The notes beneath the pieces were generated by a model. The model was given only the letters and a program-made list of their open reading frames with translations. It was not told the DNA's origin and did no database searches. Positions 46,886 to 60,000 of a DNA stretch of 64,000 bases are shown here, one piece after another. Origin of the DNA: Azolla caroliniana (taxonomy: Eukaryota > Polypodiophyta); the NCBI GenBank assembly GCA_043228905.1, contig JBHGNT010000007.1:22010001-22074000 (forward strand), given 5' to 3'. Every line of letters begins with the position of its first letter. Within the stretch, counting starts at the first letter, position 1. Made by a program: the position numbers and the translations under genes.

Positions 46886-48405
46886 TCGCCACCTGGCATC
46901 TGGCGATGGAGTGGGAAATGCACTCCATTCGCGCAAACAAGACTTGGGACTTGATCGAATTACCGAAGTATCGACGTGCTCTTCCGTGTAAGTGGGTCTA
47001 TTGACTAAAAGAGATGTCCAACTCGACCAACCCAAAGTACAAGGCCAGATTAGTTGCGAAGGGATTTCGACAAGAACATGGCATCGACTTCGACGAAACC
47101 TTTTCACCAGTGGTGAAAATGACAACCCTTTGTTTCATGCTCGGTGTCGTGCCCGCCGACAGCTTGGAGTTGATTCAACTAGATGTAAAAACGACATTCC
47201 TTCACGGTGACCTACAAGAGGAAATCTATATGGAACAGCCGCAAAGGCTTTGTGGCATCTGGCTAGGAACATCTAGTCTGCCGACTCAGGAAGAGTTTAT
47301 ATGGCCTGAAACAAGCACCCCGATAGTGGTACAAGAAGTTCGACGACTTCATCCAGTCGGTCGGCTTCTCCAAGAGCGATGAGGACCACTGTCTCTTCAC
47401 CAAAACAGCTCAAGACGGGTCTCCCGTCTTCCTCATCATTTACATGGATGGCATGCTACTCTCCGGCCGACATGCCTGAGAGCTCACCGAACTCGTTCGG
47501 AAACTGCGATTGAAGTTTGCCATGAAGGACCTCAGTCTGACACGACACATACTTCGTATGAAGATTAGTTGGCATCGCGATAAACGACAACTTTTCTTGT
47601 CTCAAACTGACTACGTCGGACGTGCACTCGGCCAAATCTGCTTCGACCCCACTCCCCATTAACCTTCGGCTGTCTTAGAGAGACTGCCTGACATCCAGTC
47701 TGAAGGGGGAAGATATGAAGTCGGTACCGTATGCACTGGCAGTCGGCTCCCTTATGTACGTGATGGTCGCGACACGGCCTGATATTTCTCACGCTGTAGG
47801 AGTCGTCAGCAGATTCATGCACAACCCAGGTTGATTGCATTGGAACGCAGTCAAGCATGTGTTCAGATATCTAGCTGGCACAAAAGACCATGACATTCTC
47901 TTTGGCCCGAACTCAACCTCAGGCGTAGTCGGTTACACCGACTCGGACTTTGCCGGCTGCGTGGACAGTTGAAAATCAACAACGGGATATTGTTTCAAAT
48001 TCGGCAATGGAGCAATCTCGTGGAAGTCGAAACTTCAGGAGTGCACAACCACCTCAACGACCGAAGCGGAATATGTAGCTACGTTTGACTCGACAAAAGA
48101 AGCTTTATGGCTCGGTCGGCTGGCGCACACGTTTCGACAGGTCGACCTCGACTCGGCTCTAGTTGTCTACAACGACAGTCAGGGTGTTGTTGCTTTTTCA
48201 AAGAATCTGGTTCACTACAACACCTCCAAGCATATCGACGTTCGATATCACTTCGTTCGGAACTGCGTCATTTAAGGGAAAATCGATCTCGAGAAAATAT
48301 CCACAACCGATAATGTCGCAGATGAAATGACCAAGTGTCTTTCGGCGGATCGTATCCAGTCCCTTCGGCACCAGATGGGCGTAATGAAAAATCGGTCCGG
48401 TTAAA
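46886..48405 (+). pseudogene. copia 3 reverse transcriptase-RNase H (second part)
   Basis: Resumes in register with the first part (TWHLAMEWEMHSIRANKTW) after gypsy A. It has NPKYKARLVAKGFRQEHGI and DFDETFSPVVKM, a stop near 47,004, a frameshift after YMEQPQ (about 47,235), and a catalytic box IYMDGMLLSG, where copia RTs have two Asp. RNase H remnants (STTEAEY, TRHILRMKISW) are split among frames. Inactive. Confidence 0.87.
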
Positions 48406-48599
48406 GTCGGACACACAACACAGGATGGTTTCTGACAACAAACATCGGTTCTTTGAGGATCGGCTTCAGCTATTCCGACCTGGCTAGTTCAGGCTTCAGT
48501 CTTTGGATCCTGCCGACTCGAACAAAACCGATCTGTCCGACAACCTTGTACATACCTGTAACTTTAGTACAACCCATGTATACGCCCATTACAGGGGAG

Positions 48600-48861
48600 T
48601 GTCGAATACGAGTGTATAATGGCCGTATTCACACTGTCCTTTTTTTGGACAGCCCAAGTTTGGGCTATTCCTGTAAATAGCAAGAGCAGTTGCCCTAGGA
48701 TAGTCACTATGTAGAGTGACTCTTTAACCTTTAGTAAAGGTTGGTTGTTATTTTGTAACTGTTGCTATTAGGAAATAAAACATTTCATTGTGCCTATCTC
48801 TCTCTCTGTCTCTCTATTTGTGTGTGTATCTTGTTCATTCTCATACACAGGTCCTTCAACA
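48600..48861 (+). repeat. 3' LTR of copia 3
   Basis: 262 bp, TGTCGAATACG to CCTTCAACA, directly after the purine tract ACAGGGGAG. Contains a (TCTC)n stretch near 48,798. No second copy in the window. Confidence 0.8.
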
Positions 48862-51800
48862 TTAAGAATGTTGTTTTTGTTCTTCCGCACTGACGACCTT
48901 GTCCTCAACAGAGCAATTAGATGGAGTACGATAGTTCACTGGTTGAATGCTGGCTACCTTCCGATTCAAGGAGATGTCCGAAAGGACATGTAATTTGACT
49001 GTACTTCTTCTATATGAATTACTGGAGGTTTGCAACGTAATGTTTCTTGTGTGCGTGGGTCTAAAGTTCAGTGGTACAACAATCGGCATCAGTTTGATAG
49101 GTCACTAGTTTAACCCTAGGTGAGCCCGAATTCTAAGAGGTGGGGTGGCTTATGAAATCAAGTTTAGATTTCATGTGTACGAATTGATGGAAGTGTCGAA
49201 AATCTCATAATAATTCGACTAGATATCTAGTAGATGAATGAATCGTGGATTGCGATGTAATGATTGTTTTGTGCGTGGGTGTATAGCTCAATGGTAGAGC
49301 AATCGGTTGCAGTTTGATAGATCGCCGGTTCACCCCGGTTGCGCCCTTTCTATTCAAGGAGATTGTGTGTGCCATATACCTAATAGAGTGAACATATCAC
49401 GTACATGAAGAGATGGAGGTTCGTGTGTAACATGACATAATCATTTGACTAGAAGATTGTTGTACATGAATCAATGGAATTCTTGATGTGATATTCATTT
49501 TATGGCCAGGTGTATAGGTAAGTGGTAGAGCAATCGGCTGTAGTACGATAGGTCACCGGTTCAACCCCGGCTGCTCCTGATTTAAGGAGATGTTAAGTCC
49601 AGAACGACATAATAATTCGACTCTACTTCTTCTATACGAATGAGAGGTGTTTCGCAACGTAATGTTTCTTTTGTGTGCGTGTGTAAAGTTTAGTGCTACA
49701 ACAATCGACGTCAGTCTGATAAGTCACTAATTAAACCTGGGGTGACCGCTAATTCTAAGAGGTGAGGTGACTTTCGAAATAAAGTCTAGATTTCATGTAC
49801 ATGAATCGATGGAAGTTTCCTAAATCTCATAATAATTCGTCTGGATATCTAGTAGATGAATGAATGGTGGATTGCGACGTAAAATTTCTTTTGTGCGCGG
49901 TGTATACCTCAATGGTAGAGGAATCAGCTGCAGTTCGATAGGTCACCGGTTCAACCCCAGTCACACAAGGAGATTGTGTGTGCCCTATACCTAATCGAGT
50001 GAGTGAAGATGTGACATACATGAATAGATGGAGGTTTCACCTGATATTTCTCTTGTGGCCCAGTGTATATGTTACTAGTTGAATCTTGGCTACCTTCTGA
50101 TTGAAGGAGATGTCCAAAACGACATGATAATTTGACTCTAGTTTTTCTATATGAATCATTGGAGGTTTGCAACGTAATATTTCATGTGTGCGCAGGTCCA
50201 AAGTTTAGTGCTACAACAATCGGGGTCAATTTCATAGGTCACTAGTTCAACCCCGGGTGAGCCCTAATTCTAAGAGGTGAGGTGGCTTTCGAAATGAAGT
50301 TTAGATTTCATGTGCATGAATCGATGGAAGTGTCCAAAATCTCATAATAATTGGAACGGATATCTAGTAGAGGAATGAATGCGTGGGTGTATAGCTCAGT
50401 GGTAGAGCAATCAGTTGCGGTTTGATAGGTCATTGGCTCAACCCCAGTTGCGCCTTTTCGATTCAAGGAGATTGTGTGTGCAATATACCTAAAAGAGTGA
50501 AGATATCATGTACACGAATGGATGGAGGTGTGTAAAACGACATAATCATTTGACTAGACGATTGTTGTACATGAATCAATGCAAAGTTCGATGTGATATT
50601 TCTTTCGTGGCCGGGTGTATATGTTAGTGGTACAACAATCACCTATAGTACGATAGGTTACTGGTTCAATCCTGGCTACCTTCTGATTCAAGGAGATATC
50701 TGAAAGGAGATGATAATTCGATTGTATTTCTTCTATATGAATCACTAGAGGTTTGCAACGTAATGTTTCTTGTGTGCGTGGGTCTAAAGCTCAGTGGTAC
50801 AACAATCGGTGTTAGTTTGATATGTCACTAGGTTAACCCGAGGTGAGCCCAAATTCTTAGAGGTGGGGTGGCTTTCAAAATCAAGTTTAGATTTCATGTG
50901 TATGAATCAATGGAAGTGTCGAAAATCTCATAAGAATTCTACTTGATATCTAGTAGATGAATGAATGGTGGATTACAACGTAATGTTTTTTTTGTGCGTG
51001 GGTGTATATCCTAGTGGTAGAGCAATTGGTTGCAGTTTGATAGGGTGCCGGTTCACCCCGGTTGCGCCCTTTCTATTCAAGGAGATTGTGTGTGCCATAT
51101 ACCTAATAGAGTGAACATATCACGTACATGAAGAGATGGAGGTTCGTGTGTAAAACGACATAACCATTCGACTAGACGATTGTTGTACATGAATCAATGG
51201 AAAGTTTGATGTGATATTTCTTTTATGGCTAGGTGTATATGTAAGTGGTAGAGCAATCAGCTGTAGTACGATAGGTCACCGGTTCAACCTCGACTGCCTG
51301 TTCATTGAAAGAGATGTGATGTCTAGAACGACATAATAATTCGACTCTACGTCTTCTATATGAATGAGTGGTGTTTTGCAACGTAATGTTTCCTTTGTGT
51401 GCGTGTGTAAAGTTCAATGCTACAACAATTGATTTCAGTCTGATAGGTCACTAGCTCAGCCCCGGGTGACCCATAATTCTAAGAGGTGAGGTGACTTTCG
51501 AAATGAAGTCTATATTTCATGTACATGAATCGATGGAAGTGACGGAAATCTCATAATAATTAGACTGGATATCTAGTAGATTAATAAATGTTGGATTGCG
51601 ACCTAATGTTCTTTTTTATGCGTGGGCATATAGCTCAGTGGTAGAGCAATCGGCTCCAGTCCGATAGGTCACAGGTTCAACCCCAATTGCGTCCTTTTGA
51701 TTCAAGGAGATTGTGTGTGCCATATATCTAATCAACTGAAGATATGATGTACATGAATAGATGGTGGTGTCACGTGATATTTCTTTTGTGGCCGGGTGTA

Positions 51801-52968
51801 TATGTAGGTGGTAGAGCAATCGACTGTAGTATGATGGGTCATTGGTTGATTCCTCGCTACGTTCTCATTCAAGGAGATGTCCGAAACGACATGATAATTC
51901 GACTATACTTCTTCTATATGAATCACTGGAGGTTTGCAACGTAATGTTTCTTGTGTGCGCGGGTCTAAAGTTTAATGGTACAACAATCAACGTTAGTTTG
52001 GTAGATCACTAGCTCAACCCCGGGTGAGCCCTAATTCTAAGAGGTGGGGTGTCTTTCGAAATGAAGTTTAGATTTCATGTGCATGAATCGATAGAAGTGT
52101 CCAAAATCTCATAATAATTCGACTGGATATCTAGTAGATGAATGAATGGTGGATTGCGATGTAATGTTTGTTTTGTGCGTGGGTGTATAGCTCAGTAGTA
52201 AAGCAATCAGTTGCGGTCTGATAGGTCATCGGCTCAACCCCGGTTGCGGCTTTTTGATTCAAGGAGATTGTGTGTGCCATATGCCTAATGGACTGAAGAT
52301 ATCATGTACATGAATAGATGGAGGTGTGTAAAATGACATAATCATTCGACTAGACGATTCTTGTACATGAATCAATGCAAAGTTTGATGTGATATTTCTT
52401 TTGTGGCCGGGTGTATATTTCACATGTATAGCAATCGGCTGCAGTACGATAGGTCACTGGTTTAATGCTGCCTACCTTCTAATTCAAGGAGATGTCCGAA
52501 AGGACATGATAGTTCGACTGTACTTCTTCTATATGAATCACTAGGGGTTTGCAACGTAATGTTTCTTGTGTGCGTGGGTCTAAAGTTCAGTGGTACAACA
52601 ATTAGTGTCTGTTTGATAGGTCACTAGTTTAACCTGAGGTGAGCCCTAATTCTAAGAGGTGGGGTGGCTTTCGAAATCAAGTTTAGATTTCATGTGCATG
52701 AAATGATGGGAGTGTTCAAAATCTCATAATAATTCGACTGAATATCTAGTTACAGAGGAATGAATGTTCGATTGGGACATAATGTTTATTTTGTGTGTGG
52801 GTGTATAGCTTAGTGGTAGAGCAATCAGTTGCGGTCTAATAATAGGTTACCGGCTTAGCCCCGGTTGGGCCTTTTTGATTCAAGGAGATTGTGTGTGCCA
52901 TATGCCTAATGGAGTGAAGATATCACGTACATGAATAGATGGAGGTGTGTAAAGCAACATAATTATTC

Positions 52969-53391
52969 GACTAGACGATTGTTGTACATGAATCAATGCA
53001 AAGTTCGATGTGATATTTCTTTCGTGGCCGGGTGTATATGTTAGTGGTACAACAATCACCTATAGTACGATAGGTTACTGGTTCAATCCTGGCTACCTTC
53101 TGATTCAAGGAGATATCTGAAAGGAGATGATAATTCGATTGTATTTCTTCTATATGAATCACTAGAGGTTTGCAACGTAATGTTTCTTGTGTGCGTGGGT
53201 CTAAAGCTCAGTGGTACAACAATCGGTGTTAGTTTGATATGTCACTAGGTTAACCCGAGGTGAGCCCAAATTCTTAGAGGTGGGGTGGCTTTCAAAATCA
53301 AGTTTAGATTTCATGTGTATGAATCAATGGAAGTGTCGAAAATCTCATAAGAATTCTACTTGATATCTAGTAGATGAATGAATGGTGGATT
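52969..53391 (+). repeat. Recent 423-bp duplicate of array block 50,552-50,974
   Basis: I read the two blocks as identical over 423 bp (offset 2,417), spanning one B and one C monomer, while neighbouring monomers differ freely. The right edge coincides within a few bases with the start of the solo LTR. Confidence 0.85.
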
Positions 53392-53398
53392 GCGAAAT

Positions 53399-54010
53399 TG
53401 TCATGAAGATTTCCGGCTACAGTGAGAAAACCGGGAGGGAGAAATAAAATGGGGTGGTGCAACATTGCACATGCACTTCTAAGTTTTTATAAGGAGAATA
53501 AGATAACAAAGTGTAAAGGTGCACCACGAAGTACGTTCAGGCATAAAGGTGATGTGTACTTTGTAGGGTAGAGAGAGGTACATGAAGAATGAGAGTAGAA
53601 TGAGTAGTGGGCATTGGGAGTGAATGTGATAGGAGAGAGAGAGTTAAGGCCCACCGATTTAAGATCAAGGGAGATACTCCCCATTAAATGAAAGGGGATT
53701 TGACCACTGCCTTTGTATTGTGTCTCACCCCTTACTACTATAAAAGTGAGTGAGGGGTCACTTGTGCAGGGGTTGCCTGTTTTGAGTTTGTAGTCGTTTG
53801 GTTTGGCCTATGTGACCATGGTTGTAATCGTTTGTGGATTCTTAATATAATTTGTTTGTGTAACTTGCTTCCATCTATTTCTTGTTCAATGTTAATGTCT
53901 TATTCTTTCTCCTCTCCACTTGAGCGAAGCTCCCATTTCTCCTCGACTCCCTAGTCCAAGACCCCCTGTTGTCCCGCCTAGGATCCTACACGTACTCGCA
54001 GATTTCCGCA
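53399..54010 (+). mobile_element. Solo LTR (family D relative) in the array
   Basis: 612 bp, TGTCATGAAGATTTCCGGC to TTTCCGCA, related at both ends to 22,456-23,605 (shared GGGGTCACTT, GGGGTTGCCT, CTCCCTAGTCC words). + strand TATAAAAG at 53,739-53,746. Flanks GAAAT and AAAAT are an approximate target duplication. No internal region remains, as expected after LTR-LTR recombination. Confidence 0.75.
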
Positions 54011-55043
54011 AAAATGTAATGTTTCTTTTGTGTGTGGGTGTATAGGTCAGGGGTAGAACAATCGGCTGCGGTCTGATAGGTTGCCGGTTTAACCTTGGTT
54101 GCGCCCTTTCTATTCAAGGAGATTGTGTGTGCCGTATACCTAATAGAGTGAACATATCACGTAAATGAAGAGATGGAGGTTCGTATGTAAAATGACATAA
54201 TCATTTGACTTGATGATTGTTGTACATGAATCAATGGAAAGTTTGATGTGATATTTCTTTTATGGCCAGGTGTATATGTAAGTGATAGAGCAATGGGCTG
54301 CAATATGATAGGTCAGTGGTTGAAACCTGGCTACCCTCTGATTCAAGCAGATGTCTGAAAGGATATGATAATTCGACTGTACTTCTTCTATATGAATCAT
54401 TCGAGGTTTGCAACGTAATGTTTCTTGTGTGGGTGTATAGCTCAGTGGTAGAGTAATCGGTTGCGGTCTGATAGGTCCCCGTCTTAACCCCGGTTGCGCC
54501 TTTTTGATTCAAGGAGATTGTGTGTGCCATATGCCTAATAGAGTGAAGATATCACGTACATAAATAGATGGAGGTGTGTAAAACGACATAATCATTTGAC
54601 TAGACAATTGTTGTACATGAATCGATGCAAAGTTTGAGGTGATATTTCTTCTGTGGCCGGGTGTATATGTTAGTGGTAGAGCAATGGGCGGTAGTACGAT
54701 AGGTCACTGGTTGAAACCTGGCTACCCTCTGATTCAAGGAGATGTCCAAAAGGATGTGATAATTCGACTGTACTTCTTCTATATGAATCATTGGAGGTTT
54801 GCAACGTAATGTTTCTTGTCTGCGTGGGCCTAAAGTTCAGTGGTACAACAATCGGCGTGAGTTTGATAGGTCACTAGTTCTACCCCAACTGAGCCCTAAT
54901 TGTAAGAGGTGAGGTCGCTTTCGAAATAAGTTTATATTTCATATGCATGAATCGATGGAAGTGTCCAAAATCTCATAATAATTCGCTGGATATCTAGTAG
55001 ATGAATGAATAGTGGATTGCGACTTAATGTTTCATTTGTGTGT

Positions 55044-55115
55044 GGGTGTATAGCTCAGTGGTAGAGCAATCGGTTGCAGTCCGATAGGTCACTGGTTCAA
55101 CCCCGGTTGCACCCT
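55044..55115 (+). tRNA. tRNA-Cys(GCA)-like unit, complete cloverleaf
   Basis: 72 nt. GGGTGTA/TGCACCC acceptor, GCTC/GAGC D stem with AGTGGTA loop, ATCGG/CCGAT anticodon stem with loop TTGCAGT (anticodon GCA), 5-nt variable loop, ACTGG/CCGGT T stem (one G-U), TTCAACC loop, discriminator T. All stems pair. Followed by TTTC, so no strong pol III terminator immediately downstream. Confidence 0.55.
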
Positions 55116-56241
55116 TTCTATTCAAGGATATCGTGTGTGCCATATAGCTAATAGAGTGAAGATATCATGTACATTAATAGATGGAGGTTCGTGTATAAAA
55201 CGACATAATCATTCGACTAGAGGATTGTTGTACATGAATAAATGGAAAGTTTGATGTGATATTTCTTTTTTGGCCGGGTGTATATGTAAGTTGTAAGCAA
55301 TCGGTTGTAGTACGATAGGTGACCGGTTCAACCTCGTGTGCCTCCTAATTTAAGGAGATGTCTGGAATGACATAATATTTCGACTCTACTTCTTCTATAT
55401 GAATGAGAGGCATTTTGCAATGTAATGTTTCTTTTGTGCGCGTGTGTAAAGTTCAACGCTAGAGTAATCGGCCAAAGTCTCATAGGTCACTAGTTCAACC
55501 CTAGGTGAGGCCTAATTCTAAGATGTGAGCTGCTTTTCGAAATGAAGTCTAGATTTCATGTAAATGAATCGATGGAAGTGTCCGAAATTACATAATAAAT
55601 CGTCTATATGTCTAGTACATGAATGAATGTTATGTTGCAATGCAATGTTTCTTTTGTGTGTGGGTGTATTGGTTAGTGGTAGAGCAATCGGCTGCAGTCC
55701 GATAGGTCACCGGTTCAACCACGATTGCACCCTGATTGAAGGAGATGGTGGTTGCCATATACCGAATACAGTGAAGATTTCATGTAGCTAAATAGATGGA
55801 GGTGTGGGAAACGACATACTCATTCCACCACACATCTGGTACATGAATCAATGGAAATTTCGACGTGATATTTATTATTTGGTTGGGTGTATATCTCATT
55901 GGTAGAGCAATCAACGATAGTTAGATAGGCCATTGGTTCAACCCCGCCTGCCTCCTGATTCGTGTGGACTTCTTCTATATGAATCAGTGGAAGTTTTCCA
56001 TGTAATGTTTCTTTGGTGCGTGGGTGTAAAGTTTAGTGCTACAACAATCGGTGATGGTTTGATAGGTCACTGATTCAAGCCCGACAAAGCCCTAATTCTA
56101 AGAGGTGAGGTGCCTATCGGAATGAAGCCTGGATTTCATGTACATGATTTGATGGAAGTGTCCGAATTCTTATAATAAATCGACTGCATATCTTCTAGAT
56201 GAATGAATGGTGGATAGCGACATAATGTTTCTTTTGTGCGT

Positions 56242-56313
56242 GGGTGTATAGCTCAGTGGTAGAGCAATCGGCTGCAGTCCGATAGGTCATTGGTTCAACA
56301 CCAATTGCGCCCT
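56242..56313 (+). tRNA. tRNA-Cys(GCA)-like unit, complete cloverleaf
   Basis: Acceptor GGGTGTA/TGCGCCC, D stem GCTC/GAGC, anticodon stem ATCGG/CCGAT with loop CTGCAGT, T stem ATTGG/CCAAT and discriminator T. The T stem shows two compensated pairs relative to ACCGG/CCGGT. B box GGTTCAACACC. Confidence 0.55.
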
Positions 56314-56480
56314 AATTCAAGGACATAATAATTGGATTAAACGTCTTGTACATGAATCAATGGAGATTTCGATGTGATATTTCTTTTTTGACCGGGTGTA
56401 ATCAATCGATTGGAGTGTCTGAAATCTCGTAATATTTCGACTCGATATCTTGGAGATGAATGAATGGTGAATTGCGACGT

Positions 56481-56789
56481 AGAAGTTACAAATAGTTCCA
56501 TAGCCTATGGAATTTAACAATTTTTTTCTAAAAAGAATAGAATCTGATCTTAGTTTTTCAAGTACAAAGAAAGGGGATACCGAAAAAAAGACGTCAAATA
56601 ATTTAGACTTAACAGCTAATAATTTAGAATTAAAATCAAACAATTTAGATTTAACACCCCTTGGTTTTTTACCCCTACTTGGTCGAGATATTTCTACGAT
56701 CAAATTGGAGAAACATATCCAGAAGTAGTACAGAAAATAAGTGATGAACCAAATTACCCTTTACTCTTATTCTATATATAGATACTTAT
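56481..56789 (+). other. Foreign A/T-rich insertion in the array
   Basis: About 310 bp unlike any monomer, entering at GCGACGT and leaving at GTTTCTTTTGTG. It contains a degenerate repeat AATTTAGA(C/T)TTAAC and a + strand frame ending WSRYFYDQIGETYPEVVQKI, then SDEPNYPLLLFYI and a stop. The AT content and A-rich codons resemble organelle DNA, but I cannot name the gene. Confidence 0.5.
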
Positions 56790-57905
56790 TGTGTTTCTTT
56801 TGTGCGTGGGTGTATAGCTCAATGGTAGAGCAATCGGGTGCAACCGGTTCAACCTCGTCTCCACTCTTATTCTAGGAGATGGTGGGTGCCATCTACCGAA
56901 TAGAGTGAAGATTTCATGTACATGAATCGATGGAGGAGTGCAAAACGACATATTCATTCGACTAGACCTCTTGGATATCCTAGTGGTAGAGCAATCAGCC
57001 ACAGTACGATACATCACCAATTCCACCCTAGTTACCTCCTGATTTAAGGAGATGTCTGGAACGACATTATAGTTCGACTCTACTTCTTCTATATGAATGA
57101 GTGGCATTTTGCAACGTAATGTTTCTTTTGTGCGCGGGTGTAAAGTTTAGTGCTACAACAATCTGCGTCAGTCTGATAGGTCACCAGTTCAACCCCGGGT
57201 GACCCCTAATTCTAGGAGGTGAGGTGACTTTCGAAATGAAGTCTAGATTTCATGTACATGAATCGATGGAAGTGTCGGAAATCTCATAAATATTCTTCTG
57301 GATATCTAGTATATCAATGATTGCGACGTAAAGTTTTTTTTGTGCGTGGGTGTATAGCTCAGTAGTAGAGCAATATGCTGCAGTCCGATAGGTCACCGGT
57401 TCAACCCAGGTTGCGCCCTTTCGATTCGAGGAGATTGTGTGTGCCATATACATAATTGAGTGAACATATGACGTACATAAATCAATGCAAAGTTTGATGT
57501 GATATATCTTTTGTGGCCGGGTGTATATGTCAGTGGTAGAGGAATTGATTGTAGTACGATAGGTTAGTCGTTGAATCCTGGTTACATTCTGATTCAAGGA
57601 GATGTCCAAAACAACATAATAATTCGATTATACTTCTTCTATATGAATCACTGGAGGTTTGCACTCTAATGTTTCTTGTGTGCGCGGGTCTAAAGATCAA
57701 TGCTATAACAATCGACGTTAGTTTGATAGGTCACTAGTTCAACCCCAGGTGAGCCCTAATTCTAAGAGGTAAGGTGGCTTTTGAAATGAAGTTTAGATTT
57801 CATGTGCATGAATCGATGGAAGTTTCCAAAATCTCATAATAATTCGATTGGATATCTAGTAGATGAATGAATAGTGGATTGTGACGTAATGTTTCTTTTG
57901 TGTGT

Positions 57906-57977
57906 GGGTGTATAGCTCAGTGGTAGAGCAATCGGTTGCAGTCCGATAGGTCGCTAGTTCAACCCCGGTTGCACCCT
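57906..57977 (+). tRNA. tRNA-Cys(GCA)-like unit, one T-stem mismatch
   Basis: GGGTGTA/TGCACCC, GCTC/GAGC, ATCGG/CCGAT with loop TTGCAGT, discriminator T. The T stem GCTAG/CCGGT has one A-C mismatch and two G-U pairs. Confidence 0.45.
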
Positions 57978-59695
57978 TTCTATTCAAGGATATTGTGTGT
58001 GCCATATACCTAATAGAGTGAAGATATCACGTACATGTATAGATGGAGGTTCGTGTATAAAACGACATAATCATTCGACTAGAGGACTGTTGTACATGAA
58101 TCAATGGAAAGTTTGATGTGATATTTCTTTTCTGGCCGTGTGTATATGTAAGTGGTACAACTGTAGTACAATAGGTCACCGGTTCAACCCCGGGTGTCCG
58201 AAATTACATAATAAATCATCTGTATGTCTAGTACATGAATGAATGCTATGTTGCAATGCAATGTTTCTTTTGTGCATGGGTGTATTGCTCAATGGTAGAG
58301 CAATCGGCTGCAGTCTGATCGGTCACCGGTTCAACCCCGATTGCACCCTGATTGAAGGAGATGGTCGTTGCTATATACGGAATACAGTCAAGATTTCATG
58401 TAGCTAATAGATGGAGGTGTGGGAAACGACATACTCATTCCACTACACATCTGGTACATGAATCAATGGAGATTTCGACATGATATTTATTTTTTGATTG
58501 GGTGTATATCTCAATGGGAGAGCAATCGACGGTAGTTGGATAGGTCATCTTTTCAACCCCGGCTGCCTCCGGATACGTGTGGACTTCTTCTATATGAATC
58601 AATGGATGTTTGCCACGTAATGTTTCTTTGGTGCGCGGGTGTAAAGTTTAGTGCTACAACAATCGGTGATAGTTTGATAGGTCACTGGTTCAAGCCCGAT
58701 AGAGGCCTAATTCTAAGAGGTGATGTGGTTGTCGGAATGATATCTAGATTCATTCTAGATGATAAGTCGACTGGATATCTTTAAGATGAATGAATGGTGG
58801 ATAGCGACGTAATGTTTCTTTTGTGGATGGGTGTATAGCTTAATGGTAGAGCAATCGGCTGTAGTCCGATAGGTCATTGCTTCAACACCAATTGCGCCCT
58901 AATTCAAGGACATAATCATTTGACTAGACGTCTTGTACATGAATCAATGGAGATTTTGATGTGATATATCTTTTTTGACCGTGTGTAATCAATTGATTGG
59001 AGTGTCCAAAATCTGGTAATAATTCGGTTTGATATCTTGGAGATGAATGAATAGTGAATTGCGACGGAATGTTTCTTTTGTGCGTGGGTGTATAGCTCAG
59101 TGGTAGAGCAATCGGGTGCAGTCCGATAGATCACCGGTTCAACCTCGGCTGCACTCTTATTCAAGGAGATGGTGGGTGCCATCTACTGAATAGAGTGAAG
59201 ATTTCATGTACATAAATCAATGGAGGTGTGCAAAACAACATATTTATTCAACTAGACCTCTTGGATATGAATCATTGGAGATTTCGACATGATATTTCCT
59301 TTGTACCCGGTCGTATATCTTAGTGGTAGAGCAATCGACAACAGTACGATATATCACCAATTCCACCCTAGTTACCTCCTGATTTAAGGAGATGTCTGGA
59401 ATGACATTATAGTTCGACTCTACTTCTTCTATATGAATGAGTGGCGTTTTGCAACGTAATGTTTCTTTTGTGTGCGGGTGTAAAGTTTAGTGCTACAACA
59501 ATCGGCGTCAGTCTGATAGGTCACTTGTTCCAGCCCGGGTGACCCCTAATTCTAGGAGGTGAGGTGACTTTCGAAATGAAGTCTAGATTTCATGTACATG
59601 AATGAATGGAAGTGTCTGAAATCTCATAATAATTCGAGTGGATATCTATTATATCAATGAATGCGAGATTACGACGTAAAGTTTCTTTTGTGCGT

Positions 59696-59767
59696 GGGTG
59701 TATAGCTCAGTGGTAGAGCAGTCGGCTGCAGTCCGATAGGTCACCGGTTCAAACCTGGTTGCGCCCT
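59696..59767 (+). tRNA. tRNA-Cys(GCA)-like unit, complete cloverleaf
   Basis: GGGTGTA/TGCGCCC, GCTC/GAGC, anticodon stem GTCGG/CCGAT (one G-U) with loop CTGCAGT, T stem ACCGG/CTGGT (one G-U), discriminator T. A, D and T elements all intact. Confidence 0.5.
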
Positions 59768-59798
59768 TTCGATTCGAGGAGATTGTGTGTGCCATATA

Positions 59799-60000
59799 GC
59801 CCGGTTTCCGTCCAAATTTGTTTCCTTTTCCTTGTTTTCACCAGCCTCGACCGGTTTGACCTCCGACATTTCTTTCTATTATCCGTCGCGTAGGTCCTCC
59901 GATTGGGCCCCCAGTCACTCCGATCGCACATCGGAATCTGCCCCTCGCGTGCTGCCTTCATTCCTCCTTTGGCTCGATCGTCCCCTCGTCTGCAGTTTGA
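59799..60000. other. Foreign C-rich insertion in the array
   Basis: About 200 bp inserted within the tail of an A monomer (after GTGTGTGCCATATAG). On the minus strand it encodes a basic stretch (DWGPNRRTYATDNRKKCRR) that looks like retroelement Gag but is too short to assign. No target duplication noticed. Confidence 0.45.

Larger units (their letters stand above)
28921..48861 (+). mobile_element. Ty1/copia element 3, 5'-truncated and split by gypsy A
   Basis: Gag-pol part 1 lies at 29,485-31,962 and part 2 at 46,886-48,405. A polypurine tract (ACAGGGGAG, 48,591-48,599) and a 262-bp 3' LTR (48,600-48,861, TGTCGAATACG to CCTTCAACA) follow. No matching 5' LTR or PBS is visible before gag; 28,921-29,484 looks like 5' untranslated sequence joined directly to the tRNA-like array. 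It is old and dead. Confidence 0.85.
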
